Shown here piece by piece: positions 58,704 through 64,000 of a stretch of DNA of 64,000 bases. Both the position numbers and the translations under genes were made by a program. The notes under the pieces were generated by a model that was given only the letters and a program-made list of their open reading frames with translations, was not told the origin of the DNA and did not search any database. The stretch spans positions 62,001 through 126,000 of the forward strand of contig NZ_JANAVO010000013.1 in NCBI RefSeq assembly GCF_024213555.1. Direction: 5' to 3'. How positions within the stretch are numbered: position 1 is the first letter of the stretch; each line of letters starts with the position of its first letter. The stretch is from Allokutzneria sp. A3M-2-11 16. GTDB lineage: Bacteria > Actinomycetota > Actinomycetes > Mycobacteriales > Pseudonocardiaceae.

Positions 58704-61700
58704 ATGTTCGAGGACTTCGCGCCCACTGTGCCGATCGCCGTGGTCGGCCTCGGCGCGCTGCTGCCGGGTTCCGAGAACACGGCGGGGTTCTGGCGCACGG
58801 TGTCGGCGGGCCGGGACATGATCACCGAGGTGCCCGCGGACCGCTGGCTGCTGGAGGACTTCTACGACCCGGACCCGCTGGCCCCCGACAAGACCTACGC
58901 CAAGCGCGGCGCGTTCCTGTCGGCGACGGAGTTCGACCCGCTCGCTTTCGGTGTGCTGCCGAAGAACCTGGACCAGACCGACGCCGCGCAGCTGCTGTCG
59001 CTGATGGTGGCGGAACGCGTGCTCGCGGAGGTGGCGGGCGGCGACCCGGCGTCCCTGGATCGTGACCGGACCGGCATCGTGCTGGGCGCGTCGACGCTCA
59101 ACCTGGTGGGATCCCTGGCGCAGCGCATGTCGGGGCCGGCACTCGCGAGGGTGCTCCGCGCGCAGGGCCTGCCTGATTCCACCGTGCGCGAGGCCGTCGC
59201 GCGGTTCACCGGGCTGGCTCCGGAATGGGGTGAGGCGAGCTTCCCCGGTCTGCTCACCAACGTGCTGTCCGGACGGATCGCCAACCGCTTCGACCTGCAC
59301 GGGATGAACCACACCACCGACGCGGCCTGCGCGAGCTCGTTCGCGGCGCTGCACACGGCCGTCGACGAGCTGGCTTCCGGTCGCGCCGACCTGATGCTGG
59401 CCGGGGGCGTGGACACCGCCAGCGAGGCGTTCATGTTCGTCTGCTTCTCCAAGACTCCCGCGCTGTCCCTGACCGGGGACTGCCGCCCGTTCTCCGAACA
59501 GGCCGACGGAACCATGCTCGGCGAAGGCATCGCGATGTTCGCATTGAAGCGGCTCGCCGATGTCGAACGCGACGGGGACAAGGTCTACGCGGTGATCCGC
59601 GGCATCGGTACCGCCTCTGATGGTGGCGGAACGGCGATCTACGCGCCGGTGCCGGAAGGACAGGCGCGAGCGTTGCGCAGGGCCTATGAGCGCGCGGGCT
59701 ACTCACCGTCCACTGTGGAGCTTGTCGAGGCGCACGGGACCGGCACCAAGGCCGGGGACGCCGCGGAGTTCGCCGGGCTGCGATCGGTGTTCGGTGACGA
59801 TCGGGACGACGCCCAGTGGTGCGCCCTCGGTTCGGTCAAGTCCCAGATCGGGCACACGAAGTGCACGGCGGGCGCGGCCGGGCTGCTCAAGGCGATCCTG
59901 GCCCTGCACCACCGCGTGCTCCCGCCGACGATCAAGGTCGACGCGCCGAACCCGAGCCTGGAGATCGAGAGCAGTCCCTTCTACCTCAACACCGCCGCCC
60001 GGCCGTGGGTGCGCGGTGACGATCACCCCCGGCGCGCCTCGGTGTCGAGCTTCGGCTTCGGCGGCAGCAACTTCCACGTCACGGTGGAGGAGTACGTCCC
60101 GAGCGAGTCGGGCTGGGCGGAGCGCGCACCGCGCTCCAGGACCGCCGCGACCGAACTCTGGCTGTTCAGCGCCGACACCAAGGAAGGGCTGGCCGAACGC
60201 GAGCTTTCCGCTCAGGAAAGTCAACGGCGCTTCGAACCCAAGGCCCCGTTCCGCCTCGCCGTCGTCGCCACCGATGAGGCCGACCTGAAGGCGAAGATCA
60301 CGCAGGCCAGGGAGCTGATCGGGCGCGAAGCGGCGTTCACCGCGCCCGGGCTGGCCTACGCGTCCGGCCCGGCCGAACTCGGCGGCCTCGCCCTGCTCTT
60401 CCCCGGCCAGGGCTCCCAGTACGTCGGCATGGGAGCGGATCTGGCGATGCAGCTCCCCGCCGCTCAGCGAGCATGGGATCGTTACGGCACAAAGGAGTTC
60501 GACGGCACGCCGCTGCACCGCGTCGTGTTCCCGTGCCCGGTCTTCACCGACGCCGACCGCGTGGAGCAGAAGGCCCGGATCACCGCGACGGAGTGGGCGC
60601 AGCCCGCCCTCGCCGCGCACAGCCTCGCGCTGCTCGACGTGGTCCGGGCCCTGGGGCTGCGCCCGGACTGCGTTGCCGGGCACAGCTTCGGCGAACTCAC
60701 CGCGCTGCACGCCGCCGGAGTGCTCGATGCCGACGCGTTACTGGACGTCGCCCGGCGCCGCGGTGAGCTGATGCGCGACGCCGCACAGACCACCGCGGGC
60801 GCCATGCTGGCGGTGACGGCGAATCACGAGAAGGTCGAGGCCGTGATCGCCGAACTGGACGGCGTGTGGATCGCCAACCACAACGCGCCCGAACAGATCG
60901 TCCTGTCCGGCACCACGGCCGGGATCGCCGCCGCGGAGGCTGCGTTCAAGGGTGTCACCACCCGTAGGCTCGAAGCCGCGACCGCCTTCCACAGCCCGGT
61001 GGTGGCCGACGCGGCAGCCCCGTTCGCCGAGCACCTGTCCACTGTGGACATCTCGGAGTCATCCATCCCCGTGTACGGCAACACCGACGGTGACACCTAT
61101 CCGTCCGAAGTGGACGAAGTGCGCGGACGCATCGCGGGCCACCTCGCCGCCCCAGTGCTGTTCCAGGCGCAGATCGAGGCGATGTACGCGGCGGGTGCGC
61201 GGACCTTCGTCGAGGTCGGCGCGGGCAGCACCCTCACTGGGCTGGTCGGACGGGTGCTGGGGGATCGGCCGCACGTGGCGGTGTGCCTGGACCGCGCTCG
61301 CCGCAACGGCATGACCACGGTGCACGAAGCCCTCGGCCGCCTCGCGGTAGCCGGTGCGGAGCTTGACTACGCCGTGCTCTGGGAGGAGTACGGCTCGGTA
61401 CCCGAGCCCCAGCGGAAGGACGGCGCACGGATGACGGTGAAGGTCGACGGTGGACACTACGACCGCTCCTACCCACCCAAGGACGGGGAGCTGGCGCCGT
61501 CTCCGGTTCCCGCGCAGGTGACCAACGGCCACCTGCCCGTCCCTGCCCCGCCGGTCATGAACGGCCACGTGGACCAGTCGACGCGCAGCCTGCTGGAGGA
61601 GACCCAACGGCAGGCCGCGCTCGCCCACGCCGACTACCAACGCCAGACGGCCGAGGCGCACGCGGACTACCAGCGCCGGGTCACCGAGAGCCACCTGGCC

Positions 61701-64000
61701 TACCTCCGCATGTCCGAGCTGTCCCTGTCCGCTCTCCTCGGAACGCCCGCGCCCGCCGCCCCTCCGCCCACGTTCTCACCGGCACCGGTGGCGTTCCAGC
61801 CGCCGCCGATGCCCGCCCCGCCGTCGATCGCCCCGTCCGTGATGGCCCCGCCGGTGACGAGCCAGCCGGTGACGAGCCCGTCCGTGATGGCCCCGCCACC
61901 GCCGGTTGCGGCCCCCGCCGCCGTCCCGGCTCCCGCGCCGATCCCGGCCGAAGCCCCCGCCGCACTGTCCGAAGTGGACATCGACGCGAAGATCCTCGAG
62001 GTCGTCGCGGAGCGCACCGGCTACCCGGCCGAGATCCTCAACCTGGACATGGAGCTGGAGTCCGACCTGGGCATCGACTCCATCAAGCGGGTGGAGATCC
62101 TCTCCGCCTTCCGCGACCACACCGGCGACCTCCCGGACAGCGACATCGCCGAGTTCGCCGCCGCCCGCACGTTGCGCGAGGTCGCCGAGAAGGTCCGCAA
62201 CCTCAACGGCGCCCCCGCGCCCGCCGAACCCAAGTCAGTCACCCCTGTGCTGGGTGAGCTGGTCAGAAGCGTTCCGGCGGCGGTCCCCACGACCCGCGCG
62301 GAGCTCGCCGTCGCAGGGCTGTTCGACGGCCCGATCGCGGTGATCGACGATGGCACCGGCATAGCCGAGGCGATCGCCGTGGAGCTCCGAGAGCACGGCT
62401 GCGCCGCCTCTGTCGAAACGGAAGTGCCCCAAGACGCCACCGGCCTCATCCTGCTCAACCTCGCCGAAGTGGCGGCAGACAAGGCCGTCGCGCACCTGAC
62501 CATCCCGATCCTCGCCGCCTCGGCGATCGCCGACCGCTGCAAGCTCCTCGTCACCGTCCAGGACACCGGAGGCGACTTCGGCCTGAGCGGCGCACAAGGC
62601 GACCGCGCGTGGACGGCCGGGCTCTCCGGCCTTGCCCGCACCGCCGCCCGCGAATGGCCGGACTCGGCGATCAAGGCGCTCGACCTCGAACGCGGTGCCC
62701 GCACACCCGGCGAACTGGCCGAAGCCGTTGTGCGCGAACTCCTCGAAGGCGGCCCCGACCTGGACGTGGGGCTTCGCGCGGACGGCACCCGCAACACGCT
62801 CCGGATGCGCCCGGAACCCTTGTCCGGAAACGAAAGCATGATGATCACCAAGGAGTCGGTGATCGTCGCCACGGGTGGAGCGCGGGGGGTGACCGCTGCC
62901 TCGCTCATCGAGCTGGCCAAGCGGCGCCAACCCCGGATCGTCCTGCTGGGCCGCACAACGCTGAAGGTCGAGCCCGCTGGGCTGCGCGCCCACGTGGACG
63001 AGCCCTCCCTCGTCCGTGCGCTGGCCGCGACGAGACAAGCCGATCCCGCCGCGCTCTCCGCCCAGGCCAAGGACATCCTGGCCGGTCGAGAGGTCCGCGA
63101 CACGATCGTCGCCCTGGAGGACGCGGGCGCCACCGTGCGCTACACCGCCGTCGACGTGCGCGACGAAGCCGCCTTGACCGAAGCCCTGAGCCAGGTCCGC
63201 GCCGAGTGGGGCCCGATCACCGGCATCGTGCACGGTGCCGGTGTGCTCGCGGACAAACACTTGGTGGACAAGACTTCCGAGCAGATCGAACGCGTGCTGC
63301 GCACCAAGATCGACTCGCTGCGGACGCTGCTGCGCGCGACGGCGGACGACCCCGTGGACCTGCTGTGCCTGTTCTCCTCGGTCACCGGACTCTTCGGCAA
63401 CGCGGGCCAAGCCGACTACGCCGTCGCCAACGAGGTCCTGGACCAGGTCGCCGCGGTCGAACTCGCCCGCAAGCCCGGTCGCGTGGTCCGCTCCATCGAC
63501 TGGGGACCGTGGCACGGCGGCATGGTCACACCGCAGCTGGCGGAACTGTTCACCGGCAACGGTGTTCCCCTGATCCCCATCGCGGCCGGGGCGAGCGCGT
63601 TCGCCGAGGAAGCACTGCGCCCGGGTGCGCCGAGCAGGGTGTGCCTCGCCCAGCAGGACGGCACGGCCCCGGCCTCAGCGACCACGCCCATGGAGATCGT
63701 CGTCAACGAAGTCCGCAACCCGTACCTGGTCGACCACACGATCAACGGTGTGACGATCCTGCCGGTCGTGATGGCGATCGAATGGTTCATCAGAGCCGCC
63801 GGGGAACCGGTGGCGCTACAGAACTTCCGGGTGCTGCGCAAGGTCACCTTGCCCGGCTACCGGGGCGACGGCGACCGCCTCACGGTCCAGCGCTCCGGTG
63901 CTGACCTCGAACTCCGCGATGGCGTCGCCCACATGAGGGCGACGCTCGGCGAGCACACCGGACCCCGCGACTGGCCGGAGCTGGCCGACACCTCGTCACC
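58704..64000 (+). CDS. pfaA: PfaA-like iterative type I PKS (KS-AT-ACP-KR-DH...), cut by window edge
   Basis: The ATG at 58704 follows GAGGGAG. The visible 1765 residues hold: KS (about 5-460) with C209 in TTDAACASS and histidines in EAHGTGT and SQIGHTKC; AT (about 555-850) with S661 in GHSFGE; a coiled linker with repeated AHADYQR units (about 970-990) and a long Pro/Ala-rich linker; one ACP with S1126 in LGIDSIKRVE; KR (about 1385-1610) with TGGARGVTA and Y1572; and the start of a hot-dog DH with H1678-x-x-x-G-x-x-x-x-P. The order is that of PfaA, but marine PfaA has 4-9 tandem ACPs and this has one. The frame is open at the edge; further domains or a PfaC protein may follow. Confidence 0.9.
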   Translation, partial: MFEDFAPTVPIAVVGLGALLPGSENTAGFWRTVSAGRDMITEVPADRWLLEDFYDPDPLAPDKTYAKRGAFLSATEFDPLAFGVLPKNLDQTDAAQLLSLMVAERVLAEVAGGDPASLDRDRTGIVLGASTLNLVGSLAQRMSGPALARVLRAQGLPDSTVREAVARFTGLAPEWGEASFPGLLTNVLSGRIANRFDLHGMNHTTDAACASSFAALHTAVDELASGRADLMLAGGVDTASEAFMFVCFSKTPALSLTGDCRPFSEQADGTMLGEGIAMFALKRLADVERDGDKVYAVIRGIGTASDGGGTAIYAPVPEGQARALRRAYERAGYSPSTVELVEAHGTGTKAGDAAEFAGLRSVFGDDRDDAQWCALGSVKSQIGHTKCTAGAAGLLKAILALHHRVLPPTIKVDAPNPSLEIESSPFYLNTAARPWVRGDDHPRRASVSSFGFGGSNFHVTVEEYVPSESGWAERAPRSRTAATELWLFSADTKEGLAERELSAQESQRRFEPKAPFRLAVVATDEADLKAKITQARELIGREAAFTAPGLAYASGPAELGGLALLFPGQGSQYVGMGADLAMQLPAAQRAWDRYGTKEFDGTPLHRVVFPCPVFTDADRVEQKARITATEWAQPALAAHSLALLDVVRALGLRPDCVAGHSFGELTALHAAGVLDADALLDVARRRGELMRDAAQTTAGAMLAVTANHEKVEAVIAELDGVWIANHNAPEQIVLSGTTAGIAAAEAAFKGVTTRRLEAATAFHSPVVADAAAPFAEHLSTVDISESSIPVYGNTDGDTYPSEVDEVRGRIAGHLAAPVLFQAQIEAMYAAGARTFVEVGAGSTLTGLVGRVLGDRPHVAVCLDRARRNGMTTVHEALGRLAVAGAELDYAVLWEEYGSVPEPQRKDGARMTVKVDGGHYDRSYPPKDGELAPSPVPAQVTNGHLPVPAPPVMNGHVDQSTRSLLEETQRQAALAHADYQRQTAEAHADYQRRVTESHLAYLRMSELSLSALLGTPAPAAPPPTFSPAPVAFQPPPMPAPPSIAPSVMAPPVTSQPVTSPSVMAPPPPVAAPAAVPAPAPIPAEAPAALSEVDIDAKILEVVAERTGYPAEILNLDMELESDLGIDSIKRVEILSAFRDHTGDLPDSDIAEFAAARTLREVAEKVRNLNGAPAPAEPKSVTPVLGELVRSVPAAVPTTRAELAVAGLFDGPIAVIDDGTGIAEAIAVELREHGCAASVETEVPQDATGLILLNLAEVAADKAVAHLTIPILAASAIADRCKLLVTVQDTGGDFGLSGAQGDRAWTAGLSGLARTAAREWPDSAIKALDLERGARTPGELAEAVVRELLEGGPDLDVGLRADGTRNTLRMRPEPLSGNESMMITKESVIVATGGARGVTAASLIELAKRRQPRIVLLGRTTLKVEPAGLRAHVDEPSLVRALAATRQADPAALSAQAKDILAGREVRDTIVALEDAGATVRYTAVDVRDEAALTEALSQVRAEWGPITGIVHGAGVLADKHLVDKTSEQIERVLRTKIDSLRTLLRATADDPVDLLCLFSSVTGLFGNAGQADYAVANEVLDQVAAVELARKPGRVVRSIDWGPWHGGMVTPQLAELFTGNGVPLIPIAAGASAFAEEALRPGAPSRVCLAQQDGTAPASATTPMEIVVNEVRNPYLVDHTINGVTILPVVMAIEWFIRAAGEPVALQNFRVLRKVTLPGYRGDGDRLTVQRSGADLELRDGVAHMRATLGEHTGPRDWPELADTSS

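Noticed and set aside
1-64000. tRNA, rRNA, transposase or integrase genes
   Set aside because: Looked for conserved tRNA arms, rRNA segments and transposase-like products; none seen by eye.

Overview
The window is high-GC actinomycete DNA. Evidence includes strong third-position GC, many GTG starts, ATGA/GTGA start-stop overlaps, an LCP cell-wall enzyme, a DUF3090 plus SCO1664-type pair, MmyB-like XRE and LAL regulators, and a DevS/DevR dormancy pair. A frequent GTCCACTGTGGAC-like motif and the style of the intergenic palindromes suggest Pseudonocardiales (Amycolatopsis/Saccharothrix/Lentzea relatives); this placement is inference. No tRNA, rRNA, CRISPR array, transposase or phage gene was seen.

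Layout. 1-7144: a minus-strand lipoprotein, response regulator (broken by a one-base frameshift in this sequence), histidine kinase and membrane NACHT NTPase (cut by the left edge), divergent from an LCP ligase with a small membrane partner, then an internally duplicated membrane protein. 7206-14882: winged-helix protein, two TetR regulators, a repeat-filled gap, a HAD / APH-kinase / acyl-CoA dehydrogenase operon that is a split version of ACAD10, a cold-shock protein, and an XRE regulator divergent from a methionine aminopeptidase. 15151-25141: two peptidases, the DUF3090/SCO1664 pair, a phosphodiesterase, cupin/LysR, an F420-type oxidoreductase, a glycosyltransferase with an odd ATPase-like fragment, and two tiny coupled genes. 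25234-32292: a LAL regulator, an adenosine deaminase operon and a Tat-type peptidoglycan amidase. 32562-41979: SDR/XRE divergon, DeoR-PfkB-hydroxyacid dehydrogenase-FGGY operon, metallo-beta-lactamase-fold hydrolase, NmrA-like/AraC divergon, and an isocitrate lyase/PEP mutase family enzyme.

41976-50205 looks like a DosR/DevR-type hypoxia and dormancy island: two universal stress proteins, a PNPOx-fold protein, DevS, DevR, a short protein made only of ribosome-hibernation-factor C-terminal domains, a pseudo-receiver LuxR protein and a PEP-synthase/rifampin-phosphotransferase-like enzyme, with two candidate DosR-like boxes.

50451 to the right edge is the most notable system: a tightly packed, mostly translationally coupled plus-strand operon oleB - pfaB-like acyltransferase - free ACP - oleA - oleC - oleD - pfaD - pfaA (KS-AT-ACP-KR-DH, cut by the edge). 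It combines the complete head-to-head olefin pathway (OleABCD) with a PUFA-synthase-like iterative PKS. The simplest reading is a dedicated assembly line in which the Pfa-type synthase makes a (poly)unsaturated acyl chain that OleA joins head-to-head, OleD reduces, OleC closes to a beta-lactone and OleB decarboxylates to a long polyene hydrocarbon. The chemistry of each Ole step is known from other bacteria; the coupling in one operon is seen here; the product is inferred.

Three copies of a 61-bp palindromic element with 13-bp terminal inverted repeats (two sharing a further ~75 bp), a separate three-copy repeat at 9.77-10.11 kb and an AATGAGTCATT element make up most of the non-coding DNA.
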